A stretch of 64,000 bases of DNA from Pseudomonas asiatica (GTDB lineage Bacteria > Pseudomonadota > Gammaproteobacteria > Pseudomonadales > Pseudomonadaceae). Both the position numbers and the translations under genes were made by a program. The notes beneath the pieces were generated by a model. It ran no database searches and had not been told where the DNA came from. It saw nothing but the letters and a program-made list of their open reading frames with translations. Positions 44,451 to 52,201 of this stretch are shown here, piece by piece. How positions within the stretch are numbered: the first letter of the stretch is position 1; each line of letters starts with the position of its first letter. The stretch is from positions 1,306,001-1,370,000 of the forward strand of contig NZ_CP157874.1 in NCBI RefSeq assembly GCF_040214835.1, given 5' to 3'.

Positions 44451-44613
44451 GGGGCCGCTTTGCGGCCCATCGCCGGCAAGCCAGCTCCCACAGAACAACA
44501 CATAAATCATGGATTTAGCAGGGCTCTGTGGGAGCGGGCATGCCCGCGAAGCAGGCGACGTGGTGTATGGCACCGGCTTCGCCGGTGTTCGCGGGCACAC
44601 CCGCTCCCACAGA
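44451..44613. repeat. REP cluster: one single copy plus a class A pair
   Basis: A single copy of a third variant (44451-44493, GCCCATCGCCGGCAAGCC..) precedes an inverted class A pair (44523-44613) that encloses CACCGGC-ttc-GCCGGTG. Confidence 0.8.
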
Positions 44614-44691
44614 GTCCCGTTAACGCTATCTGACAGGCATCAGGGCTGAGGGGCGTCGGTAATCGTGAAATCTCTTGCAACACACATGACG

Positions 44692-44705
44692 CGGGTATAT
44701 ACACG
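44692..44705. promoter_or_regulatory. Palindromic operator at the marR start
   Basis: CGGGTATATACACG differs at one base from the perfect palindrome CGGGTATATACCCG found before the MFS gene. It ends 5 bp before the marR ATG, so binding should block marR transcription or translation initiation. Confidence 0.7.
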
Positions 44706-44710
44706 TATCC

Positions 44711-45115
44711 ATGTTGACCAGTGAATGCATCTGCACCCATCTGCGTCGTGCCGCCCGTGGGGTGAGCCGGCATTACGACGAGGCCCTTGCCGGCTTCGGG
44801 GTCAATGTCGCCCAGTTTTCCCTGTTGCGTCATCTGCAGCGGCTCGATCGCCCCAGTATCACCACCCTGGCGGAGGCCATGGGCCTGGAGCGCAGTACCC
44901 TGGGCCGCAACCTGCGGGTGCTGGAGGCTGAAGGGCTGGTGGCCTTGGCCGATGGTGACGATCAGCGCAACCGCGTGGTGCTGCTGACCGAGGCCGGTAC
45001 CCAGCTGCTGCACGCTGCCCATCCAGCCTGGGAACAGGCTCAGGCCGAACTGGTGGAGCGGCTGGGGGCAGGGCAGCGGGATGAACTGGTGCGTTTGCTG
45101 AACCAGCTGGCTTGA
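44711..45115 (+). CDS. MarR-family transcriptional regulator
   Basis: A 134-residue dimeric winged-helix repressor with the recognition region SITTLAEAMGLERSTLGRNL and the wing DGDDQRNRVVLLTEAG. There is no convincing Shine-Dalgarno sequence; the operator lies where one would be expected, so the message may be leaderless or nearly so. It is followed after 63 bp by an MFS exporter gene with the same operator. This is a typical self-regulated MarR/efflux arrangement, and the ligand is unknown. Confidence 0.88.
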   Translation: MLTSECICTHLRRAARGVSRHYDEALAGFGVNVAQFSLLRHLQRLDRPSITTLAEAMGLERSTLGRNLRVLEAEGLVALADGDDQRNRVVLLTEAGTQLLHAAHPAWEQAQAELVERLGAGQRDELVRLLNQLA

Positions 45116-45132
45116 ATTGATACGACTATAAG

Positions 45133-45146
45133 CGGGTATATACCCG
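45133..45146. promoter_or_regulatory. Palindromic operator before the MFS gene
   Basis: CGGGTATATACCCG is a perfect 14-bp palindrome, nearly identical to the site at 44692-44705 and 33 bp before the MFS start codon. Confidence 0.75.
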
Positions 45147-45178
45147 TAAAACCTTGCGATGTGCTGGAGATAACGACA

Positions 45179-46381
45179 ATGACTTCGGTGTGGCGAACCA
45201 GCGGGTGGGTATTGGTGGGGGCAGCGCTGATCCTGGCGCTATCCCTGGGTGTGCGGCACGGCTTCGGCCTGTTCCTGGCGCCGATGAGCGCGGACTTTGG
45301 CTGGGGGCGTGAGGTGTTCGCCTTCGCCATTGCCTTGCAGAACCTGATCTGGGGGCTGGCGCAACCGTTCGCCGGCGCCCTGGCCGACCGCATGGGCGCG
45401 GCGCGGGTGGTGATCATTGGCGGTATTCTCTACGCTGCCGGGTTGGTGCTGATGGGCATGGCCGACTCGGCCTGGTCGTTGTCGCTGAGTGCCGGCTTGC
45501 TGATCGGCATCGGCCTGTCCGGCACCTCGTTCTCGGTCATCCTCGGCGTGGTCGGGCGTGCCGTGCCGGCGGAGAAGCGCAGCATGGCCATGGGCATTGC
45601 CAGCGCTGCCGGTTCTTTCGGCCAGTTCGCCATGTTGCCGGGCACCCTCGGCCTGATCCAGTGGCTGGGCTGGTCCGCAGCGTTGCTGGTGCTGGGCCTG
45701 ATGGTGGCGCTGATCGTGCCCTTCGTCGGCCTGCTGCGCGACCGGCCGCTGCCCACCCATGGTGCCGAACAGACCCTGGGCCAGGCCCTGCGCGAGGCGT
45801 GCTCGCACTCCGGCTTCTGGTTGTTGGCGCTGGGCTTTTTCGTTTGTGGTTTCCAGGTGGTGTTCATTGGCGTGCACCTGCCGGCCTACCTGGTCGACCA
45901 GCACCTGGCCGCGACCACCGGCACAACGGTGCTGGCGCTGGTAGGCCTGTTCAATATTGTCGGTACCTTCACCGCGGGCTGGCTGGGCGGGCGCATGTCC
46001 AAGCCGCGCCTGCTGACCGGGTTGTACCTGCTGCGTGCGGTAGTGATCGTGCTGTTCCTCTGGGCGCCGGTGACTGAAGTCAGCGCTTACCTGTTCGGCA
46101 TCGCCATGGGCCTGCTGTGGTTGTCCACGGTGCCGTTGACCAACGGCACGGTGGCCACTGTGTTCGGCGTGCGCAACCTGTCCATGCTTGGCGGTATCGT
46201 CTTCCTGTTCCACCAGCTGGGCGCCTTCCTGGGCGGCTGGTTGGGCGGGGTGGTGTATGACCGCACTGGCAGCTACGACATGGTCTGGCAGATATCCATC
46301 CTGCTCAGCCTGCTGGCTGCCGCCCTCAACTGGCCCGTGCGCGAACGCCCGGTCGCCCGCCTGCAGGCCCAGGCCGCATGA
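45179..46381 (+). CDS. MFS transporter
   Basis: A 400-residue major facilitator with about twelve membrane segments. The loop 2/3 signature is GALADRMGAARVV and the second half has GWLGGRMSKPRLL. Fold and length fit the MFS_1 class. The substrate is unknown, and control by the adjacent MarR suggests a toxic small molecule or an aromatic compound. I start at the ATG at 45179 with GGAGA 10 nt upstream; an in-frame GTG at 45161 would remove that site. The stop overlaps the start of a 40-residue gene. Confidence 0.88.
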   Translation: MTSVWRTSGWVLVGAALILALSLGVRHGFGLFLAPMSADFGWGREVFAFAIALQNLIWGLAQPFAGALADRMGAARVVIIGGILYAAGLVLMGMADSAWSLSLSAGLLIGIGLSGTSFSVILGVVGRAVPAEKRSMAMGIASAAGSFGQFAMLPGTLGLIQWLGWSAALLVLGLMVALIVPFVGLLRDRPLPTHGAEQTLGQALREACSHSGFWLLALGFFVCGFQVVFIGVHLPAYLVDQHLAATTGTTVLALVGLFNIVGTFTAGWLGGRMSKPRLLTGLYLLRAVVIVLFLWAPVTEVSAYLFGIAMGLLWLSTVPLTNGTVATVFGVRNLSMLGGIVFLFHQLGAFLGGWLGGVVYDRTGSYDMVWQISILLSLLAAALNWPVRERPVARLQAQAA

Positions 46382-46500
46382 ACCGCTACCTGGCTCGAGG
46401 GCTACTGGCCGTCGCTGCCCTGTTGCTGCTGGCGCTGGTGTGGTGGGGCTGGCACAAGGGTGGGATGGCGCTGATGCAGCTGGGCATGAGTGTTTGTTAG
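46378..46500 (+). CDS. Small single-span membrane protein (40 aa)
   Basis: A 40-residue peptide starting MNRYLARGLLAVAALLL and ending GMSVC, with one strong membrane helix (residues 8-25). Its ATG overlaps the MFS stop (ATGA), which argues for coupled translation with the transporter. It could be a small accessory subunit of the transporter; no function is known. It is short, so the gene is inferred from the overlap, the composition and the codon use. Confidence 0.55.
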   Translation: MNRYLARGLLAVAALLLLALVWWGWHKGGMALMQLGMSVC

Positions 46501-46545
46501 GCGCTACCCTGCAAGTTCAGGGATTGTCTTGCGGGAGAACGAGTC

Positions 46546-47097
46546 ATGCGTGCACATTGGTTGACGGTGCCGGTGCTGGCCTTGCTTGCCGGCGCATCGA
46601 GCTGGGCTGCCGATTGCCCGGCGTTGTTGCAGGGTAGCCTGCCAGAGTTGCGGGGCAAGGGGCAGGTGGACCTGTGCCAGCGCTTTGCCGGCAAGCCGCT
46701 GGTGGTGGTCAACACGGCCAGTTACTGCGGTTTTGCGCCGCAGTTCGAGGGGCTTGAAGCGACATACAAGGAATATCACGAGCAAGGCCTGGAAATGCTT
46801 GGTGTGCCTTCCAATGACTTCAAGCAGGAGGACGCCGACAGCGAGAAGACTGCCAAGGTTTGTTATGCCAACTATGGCGTCACCTTTACCATGACCAAGA
46901 CACAGGCGGTTCGGGGCGCGGATGCGATACCGCTGTTCGCGGAGCTGGCCAGCCAGAGCAGTGCGCCGAAGTGGAATTTCTACAAGTATGTGGTAGACCG
47001 CAAGGGCAAGGTGATTGGTAACTTTTCCAGCCTGACCAAGCCGGATGATCCAGCGTTCCGGGCAGCCATCGAAAAGGCCATTGCTTCTCAGCCATAA
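46546..47097 (+). CDS. Periplasmic glutathione peroxidase-like protein
   Basis: A 183-residue thiol peroxidase of the GPx family with an N-terminal signal peptide ([18 protein letters not shown]). The catalytic cysteine replaces selenocysteine in [16 protein letters not shown]. The Gln/Asn region is [11 protein letters not shown] and the Trp motif is [10 protein letters not shown]. As an exported protein it probably detoxifies peroxides in the periplasm with a thioredoxin-like donor. It is separated by 45 bp from the small membrane peptide. The stop is followed after 7 bp by the hexamer tract of the second long palindrome. Confidence 0.88.
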   Translation: MRAHWLTVPVLALLAGASSWAADCPALLQGSLPELRGKGQVDLCQRFAGKPLVVVNTASYCGFAPQFEGLEATYKEYHEQGLEMLGVPSNDFKQEDADSEKTAKVCYANYGVTFTMTKTQAVRGADAIPLFAELASQSSAPKWNFYKYVVDRKGKVIGNFSSLTKPDDPAFRAAIEKAIASQP

Positions 47098-47104
47098 CCT
47101 GGCT

Positions 47105-47206
47105 GCTCTTGCTCTTGCTCTTGCTCTTGCTCTTGCTCTTGCTCTTGCTCTTGCTCTTGCTCTTGCTCTTGCTCTTGCTTTTGCTCTTGCTTCGGCTTTT
47201 GCTTCT
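47105..47206. repeat. Left hexanucleotide tandem tract of long palindrome copy 2
   Basis: Seventeen hexamers in register: twelve GCTCTT (47105-47176), then GCTTTT, GCTCTT, GCTTCG, GCTTTT and GCTTCT. They end at the common boundary AAGCGCGCGATAGTTCAGG. Confidence 0.95.
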
Positions 47207-47236
47207 AAGCGCGCGATAGTTCAGGCGCCGCCGATT

Positions 47237-47855
47237 GCGACTTCAGGAGGCCGAGCGAAGGGACTGCGGAGGGAGGTGACGGGCATGGATGCCCGTCAAG
47301 CGCTGAGGCCCCATGGATGGGGCCTGCAGCGCGTACTCCCGGGAGCAGGCCCGTAGCGAGGGAACCCCGGAGCGAAGCGTAGGGGCCGGATGATAGGAGC
47401 CAGCGTTTTTTGGTTACTTTTTGTCGCGTTTGACAAAAAGTGACCCGCCGTAAGGGCGGAAAGGTGATTAAGCGCCACCTTCGAAAATGAATGTTGACCT
47501 TGTTGTTGATGCCCACGCTTGAAAGCGAAGAGCGAAGAGCGAAGAGCGAAGAGCGAAGAGCGAAGAGCGGAAAAGTACTGGTATTGATCTCGCGCATAGT
47601 CCATTTACGATGGCGACGCTTACTCACCTTTTCGCCCTTACGGCGAGTCACTTTTTGTCAAACGCGACAAAAAGTAACCAAAAAACGCTGCGCTCCCATC
47701 ATCCGGCCCCTCCGCTACGCTACGGGGTTCCCTCGCGCCGGTCTTGCTCCCGGGAGTACGCGCTGCAGGCCCCATCCATGGGGCCTCAGCGCTTGACGGG
47801 CATCCATGCCCGTCACCTCCCTCCGCAAGACCTCTGCTCGGCCTCCTGAAGTCGC
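47237..47855. repeat. Long imperfect palindrome, copy 2
   Basis: Left arm 47237-47478 and right arm 47610-47855 match copy 1 (31602-32192) almost base for base and in the same orientation. The centre has six heptamers GAAGAGC (47527-47568) against two in copy 1. In the right arm the hairpin TTTTTGTC..GACAAAAA replaces TTTTTGCC..GGCAAAAA of copy 1, a paired substitution. The overlapping open frames in the arms are palindrome by-products. Confidence 0.9.
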
Positions 47856-47856
47856 G

Positions 47857-47946
47857 AAGATCAAGATCAAGATCAAGATCAAGATCAAGATCAAGATCAA
47901 GAGCAAGAGCAAGAGCAAGAGCAAGAGCAAGAGCAAGAGCAAGAGC
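47857..47946. repeat. Right hexanucleotide tandem tract of long palindrome copy 2
   Basis: Seven AAGATC and eight AAGAGC units, against four and eight in copy 1. Confidence 0.95.
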
Positions 47947-47974
47947 AGGGGACTTGTCTGGGTTTCAGGTTACT

Positions 47975-48235
47975 TCACTTTGAATGCACAGTAATCGCCA
48001 CCAACCGCATAACCACCGGCCTGACCATCAATACACAAACGAACGCCACAGGCATCGCCAACTGGTAAGCCTTCAGCACGTTGCCAAGGTATTCAGGGTT
48101 AATCCCCCCATTCGCTGCCGTGATCACGAAACACATCAATAGCGCCATGATCGACGACATGTAGAAGGCAAAAACGTAGGGCGTGGCGCCCGGGTGCAAT
48201 TTGCGTCGGCTGCGTGCCTGGGACAGGTTGCTCAT
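47975..48235 (-). CDS. DUF2798 small membrane protein
   Basis: An 86-residue protein with a basic N-terminus (SNLSQARSRRKLHPG) and two membrane helices, the first containing YVFAFYMSSIMALLMCFVIT and the second AMPVAFVCVLMVRPVVMRLV, which is the DUF2798 layout. Its function is unknown. AGGAG lies 7 nt before the ATG at 48235. It is probably monocistronic, flanked by the tandem tract and a LysR remnant that points the other way. Confidence 0.78.
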   Translation of the reverse strand: MSNLSQARSRRKLHPGATPYVFAFYMSSIMALLMCFVITAANGGINPEYLGNVLKAYQLAMPVAFVCVLMVRPVVMRLVAITVHSK

Positions 48236-48239
48236 GCGA

Positions 48240-48714
48240 ACTCCTGAAAAGTAAGTAGAGGCGCAGGTTAGCAACGCATCCGGCAGCAGCTGTAGACCTG
48301 CAAAGCGCCGGCGTGCCGGCCACGCCAGAGGCCTTGCGTGACCACCGCTGCCTGGTGTTCCGCTACCCGGTGGATGGGCGCTTCCTGCGTTGGGGGTTCA
48401 TGCGCGACGGGCTGCGGTTCGAGCCAGAGTTCGGCAGTGTCCTGATCAGCGACGACATCGATGCCCTGACCCAGATGGCACTGCACGATGGCGGCATCAC
48501 CCGCCTGGCCGAGTTCATCGTCCGGCCGCATCTGGCCGCCGGGGCGCTGGTATCGTTGTTCGAATACAGCGATAGCGGTCAGGCCTATGCCCAGACCGAA
48601 CCGATGGATATCTACCTGTGCCTGGCCGACCGCTTCGCCATGACCGCAAAAGTGCGTGTGTTCATGGACTACTTGCGCGAATGCCTGGGTGACAGCTGGC
48701 AGGTGCAGGCCTGA
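48240..48714 (+). pseudogene. LysR-type regulator remnant (C-terminal part only)
   Basis: From about 48271 an open frame encodes only the second half of a LysR substrate-binding domain: VPATPEALRDHRCLVFRYP, later DDIDALTQMALHDGGITRLA and PMDIYLCLADRFAMTAKVRV, ending with the typical RECLGDSW. The helix-turn-helix and the first half of the effector domain are missing, and DUF2798 begins where they should be. The first usable start is a GTG at 48313, but a fragment with no DNA-binding domain is unlikely to work as a regulator. A deletion joined the two regions. Confidence 0.78.
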
Positions 48715-48723
48715 AAAGATATT

Positions 48724-48849
48724 GGGGCTGCTTGCAGCTCATCGCGACACAAGGCCGCTCCAGCAGCGTCCGCATGAACCCGTAGAATCGGTTTTGTGCG
48801 GTCGTTGCAGGAGCGGCCTTGTGTCGCGATGGGCCGCAAAGCGGCCCCG
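48724..48849. repeat. REP pair, class B (inverted, one copy degraded)
   Basis: An inverted class B pair in which the left copy has CTCCAGCAGC in place of the usual CTCCTACAGG edge. It lies between the LysR remnant and fadL. Confidence 0.78.
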
Positions 48850-48864
48850 ACTTACTTGAAGCTA

Positions 48865-50145
48865 TCAGAAGCGGTAGGTAAGGGACGCACCGATACCGTG
48901 AGCGCTGTTCTCGTACTTGGCCTGGTAGCTGCCTTTCAACAAGCCTTCTGTCTGCGAGCTCGGCAGATTGTTGACCTTGGTGTCCTCTTCCCACAGGTAG
49001 GAGTAGGCAACATCGATGGTCATGTCATCGTTCGGGCTCCAGCCGGCACCAAAGCTGACCGCTTTACGGTCGCCGGTAGGAATGCGCGGCGAGCGATCGT
49101 GGTTGTTGGTGGGCGACTGGTCAACGGAGAAGCCTGCACGCAGGGTCCACTCCTTGTTGACCTTGTAGGCAGCACCAATGGCGTGTGCCCAGGTGTCATG
49201 CCAGTTCTGCTCTTCGGTGATGGTCTGCAGTGGGTAGCCCGCCGGTGCTTCGTTCTTGACAACGATGCTCTCCAGGCGGCTCCAGCGAGTCCACGTGCTG
49301 CCCGCATACAGGGTCCAGTGGTCATCCAGTTCATGGGTGACCGAGAAGTCCACCGACTCTGGCGTCTTGATTTTCAGGCTGGCGTCGAACTTGCCGTTCA
49401 GGCCGAGGGCCGCAATCGGGTAGGAAACACGGGTATCGCCTTCAAGCTTGTAGTCGACCATCGAGTGATAGGTCAGGCCCAGACGGGTACGGTCTGTGGC
49501 TTGTACGAGAACGCCGATGTTGTAACCGATCGCGGTGTCGTCGCCCTTGATCTTGACTTCGCCATCCGGGCCGTTGGGGCCCAGCAGGGCCTTGCTGCCC
49601 AGGTTCGAGCCCAGCTCACCCTTGATACGGTTGATAGTCGGGCCAAAACCGATCGACACCTTGTCGTTGAAGGCATAGCTGATGGTTGGCTGGAAGGTGA
49701 CAACCTCGACCTTGCTCTTCTTGCCCCAGTAGCGTGCCGCGTCATCGCTACCGTAGTCGGTGATCAGGCCGTATGGCACGTAAACACCGAAACCGACGCT
49801 CCAATGATCATCGATCGGCTTGACGTAGTAACCCATGGGCACGCCTACGACCGGGACCATGTCGCCATCGGTTTCCCCCCCGAAATTGCTACCACGACCC
49901 GAAATATCAGACTTGGCAATGACGGCTGCGCCACCCACGGTGACCTGTTCGCGCTTCAGGCGCGACATGCCTGCAGGGTTGCCATACACAGTGCTGGCAT
50001 CTTCGGCAGAAGACGAACGTCCCGCAAAACCGGTTCCCATGCCGCTGATGCTTTGCTCGTTCAGCGCGAAACCTGCAGCAAGCAGTTGGCTGGAAGCAAG
50101 AGCAACGGCAATGCCGAGGGAGGTTTTGAGCATTACTTTTTTCAT
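48865..50145 (-). CDS. fadL: FadL/OmpP1/TodX-family outer-membrane transporter
   Basis: A 426-residue outer-membrane beta-barrel with signal peptide (KTSLGIAVALASSQLLAAG). The mature N-terminal hatch is FALNEQSISGMGTGFAGRSS, with the family NPAGM motif (VYGNPAGMSRL) and alternating aromatic strands, ending in LTYRF as is usual for outer-membrane proteins. It imports long-chain fatty acids or other hydrophobic substrates. The start at 50145 (MKKVMLKTS) has AAGGAG upstream. It is the single gene of its unit. Confidence 0.9.
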   Translation of the reverse strand: MKKVMLKTSLGIAVALASSQLLAAGFALNEQSISGMGTGFAGRSSSAEDASTVYGNPAGMSRLKREQVTVGGAAVIAKSDISGRGSNFGGETDGDMVPVVGVPMGYYVKPIDDHWSVGFGVYVPYGLITDYGSDDAARYWGKKSKVEVVTFQPTISYAFNDKVSIGFGPTINRIKGELGSNLGSKALLGPNGPDGEVKIKGDDTAIGYNIGVLVQATDRTRLGLTYHSMVDYKLEGDTRVSYPIAALGLNGKFDASLKIKTPESVDFSVTHELDDHWTLYAGSTWTRWSRLESIVVKNEAPAGYPLQTITEEQNWHDTWAHAIGAAYKVNKEWTLRAGFSVDQSPTNNHDRSPRIPTGDRKAVSFGAGWSPNDDMTIDVAYSYLWEEDTKVNNLPSSQTEGLLKGSYQAKYENSAHGIGASLTYRF

Positions 50146-50292
50146 TATTAGAAAACTCCTTGGGATCTCCGGGGCGAAAAGCTACCAACAAATCACGCGC
50201 CGCGCTATAGCCTCAATCGCAGGAGATAGAGCGGTTTTGTAGGACAATCCGACCAAAATTCCCTTTTTTCCGGGTGCGTTGTAGGACGCGTC

Positions 50293-50775
50293 TTAAGATG
50301 CCTGCGGCAACCTCTGATCTATGCAGGTATGCCAGGCGTGGGTGAAGTCGCGCAGGCGACCTTGTGGGTTGAAAATCTGTCGCCAGATCCGCGCCAGCGC
50401 GAGAAGGTCATCGGCGGCAGGCAGTGGCGTGGCCTGCTCTTCGACGAGCATCCAGGCAATGGCGGTGGAATAGCGCAGGTTGACGGTGAGTTCCAGGTGC
50501 GGGCCACCGAGGAAGGCGTGCTGGCTGGCCAGGCCGCGGACCAGGCTGGCCAGGTCGGGGTCACGGGCAAGGTAGTCGTCCCAGATCGCCTGGTGACGGT
50601 GTTCGCCGATACGGTAAAGGCCATGCCCACGACGGTCGTGCAAGGCCGACCCCAGGGCCGACTGGCTGGCGGCGATGCCCAGCAACAAGGCTTCGGCGCT
50701 GGCGCAGTGACGGTTCAGGTAGACCAGGGTGGGTCGGATCACATACTGACACAATTCATTCGCCGCGATACCCAT
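50293..50775 (-). CDS. Conserved hypothetical protein resembling a phage protein family
   Basis: A 160-residue soluble helical protein. Segments such as RHQAIWDDYLARDPDLASLV, LELTVNLRYSTAIAWMLV and LPAADDLLALARIWRQIFN follow a pattern I associate with a family of unannotated tailed-phage proteins. If so, this is a domesticated phage gene in a chromosomal setting, with no other phage gene around it. The role is unknown. The ATG at 50775 seems the only good start. A GC-poor gap follows upstream. Confidence 0.6.
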   Translation of the reverse strand: MGIAANELCQYVIRPTLVYLNRHCASAEALLLGIAASQSALGSALHDRRGHGLYRIGEHRHQAIWDDYLARDPDLASLVRGLASQHAFLGGPHLELTVNLRYSTAIAWMLVEEQATPLPAADDLLALARIWRQIFNPQGRLRDFTHAWHTCIDQRLPQAS

Positions 50776-50941
50776 GATGCCCTCGAGCAGTTAAGGGCCG
50801 GACGGGCGCTGGAGCTTGGCAGCTGGTGAGTGATCAGGCCCGCCGGAAGCGGCAAGCACCGCTCGAGTTGAAGTGTAGTGTGATAATCGTGGTGTAAAGG
50901 GCTGTTTTTAAATCGATTGCTGCCTGACGTAACGGGCTATA

Positions 50942-50953
50942 TGCCTTAAGGCA
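50942..50953. promoter_or_regulatory. Perfect palindrome TGCCTTAAGGCA
   Basis: A 12-bp perfect palindrome in the 249-bp gap between the 160-residue gene and the 74-residue gene. The gap itself holds no gene that I can support. Confidence 0.3.
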
Positions 50954-51024
50954 ATTACGCCGCGAACGTTCAGGCAGGCTTGCGATGGGATGATTCAGCG
51001 CTTGAATACCGCAGTATTCGCCGC

Positions 51025-51249
51025 TCACGCGGTGAGCGACTGGCGGGTTCGGGCGATGACCGCCTGCAGCGGTTCACTGCGGCTGTACTGTTCGGGGTAC
51101 AGGCGCTCGGTGTGGCAGGCGACGCCGTGTTCGTCTACCAGGGTGAAGCTGAAGCTGCCCTTGCGAGGGGCAACGATAAGGCACTTCAACGGCGAGAAGG
51201 CCTGGGAGAGGGTGCCAATGGCGGCCTGAATCTGATGATGAGTTTGCAT
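51025..51249 (-). CDS. Small conserved hypothetical protein (74 aa, possibly DUF3509)
   Basis: A 74-residue basic protein with an N-terminal helix (QTHHQIQAAIGTLSQAF), a strand pair (CLIVAPRKGSFSFTLVDEHG) and a C-terminal helix. The pattern resembles DUF3509, a Pseudomonas-specific family of unknown function. I start at the ATG at 51249, 7 nt after AACCTCC-type sequence with a weak AGGAA farther upstream; the longer frame from 51372 has non-coding composition. Confidence 0.5.
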   Translation of the reverse strand: MQTHHQIQAAIGTLSQAFSPLKCLIVAPRKGSFSFTLVDEHGVACHTERLYPEQYSRSEPLQAVIARTRQSLTA

Positions 51250-52201
51250 ATTGTTGGAGGTTCCTGCTTTAAACACGGGGTTATGATCCGTGCATGATAG
51301 AAACGTTCCAGTGACGCCTTTATTAAGGGACGAACGAACCTGACTGGAACAGGGCAGCCAGAGGGAGCGCAATCAAATGTGGGCGCATGGGCTGACTGGT
51401 AGGTACTTCAGAAGGCAGGCAGCACGCCGGGGCCAAGGTTCTAGGCCGTCGGTGTGGGATCCTGATCAATCTGTCACGTGATTCGTGCTTGAACAGCGCG
51501 TGGCTGGCGAGTGAATCATCGAATGGGCCGGTCCTGGTTTCAGCAGCGCCACCCTTGGGAGGAGCGGGTCTGCAAGGACGCTTGAGGCCAGAATTGACTT
51601 TCAGCTTGGTACTAACGAGGCGCACCTTAGCGGAAATACAGGCGCTTGGCAAGCATTTCATGTTTGTTCAGGTGAGCCGAGCAGTATGGCGCGTATTTGC
51701 CCTGCTGGGAAGAGGGGGCAAAAGGCCCGCATCCGGGCTGATGTACCGATTTCGTGCACTCAAATGAAGGTTTATGGTGCACTTGTTCACATTCGGAGCA
51801 TCGCTTGCAACTGCCTGGCAACACGCCACGACAGCCTCGCCAATGCCTTGACTGGGCGGTTAAGTCAATGAAAAAAAACACTATTTTTAGCTGGTGAAAA
51901 AATCGTCAGTTTGAGCGAAAGCCCCAATTCATGGGGGTTTGCGGGGGATGGGAGGGGGTTGTCCACCGAGTTATCCACAGGAACTGTGGATTGTCCCGAG
52001 CGCTTGCTCTAGGACGGGCGTGCCAGCAATACATTGAACTGTCCGACAATCGACATGCTCCGGGAGACCTGTTGGTCATCCACTTGAAAACGTCAAGAAA
52101 AGATCATTGAAAATTTTTTTCAATCCTCCGGAAATCGAAAGGCCAAGGCGCAAGAAAAAGGGTAGAGTGGCGCGCCTTTCGAGTTGCCAAACCTGTTGCT
52201 C
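51250..52201. other. Long intergenic region without a convincing gene
   Basis: This is about 950 bp of mixed composition, with AT-richer segments (51760-51930 and 52080-52130). Short frames at 51489-51767 (+) and 51627-51881 (-) lack coding bias, start signals and family features. A CCCC-aattcat-GGGG hairpin (51922-51936) and a DnaA-box pair (51971-51993) are the visible landmarks. The last 100 bp should hold the promoter of the Sel1-like gene. Confidence 0.55.
51971..51993. promoter_or_regulatory. Inverted pair of DnaA boxes
   Basis: TTATCCACA (51971-51979) is a perfect DnaA box, and TGTGGATTG (51985-51993) is the reverse complement of the near-match CAATCCACA. Together they give the palindrome ATCCACAG-gaa-CTGTGGAT. 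A weaker match, TTGTCCACC, precedes them at 51959-51967. No origin gene (dnaA, dnaN) is near. Confidence 0.55.

Noticed and set aside
47105..47946. CRISPR array
   Set aside because: The repeats are 6-7 bp and tandem without spacers, and no cas gene is present.
51489..51881. Small genes in the 51.3-52.2 kb gap
   Set aside because: Two overlapping frames on opposite strands lack ribosome-binding sites, codon bias and conserved motifs.
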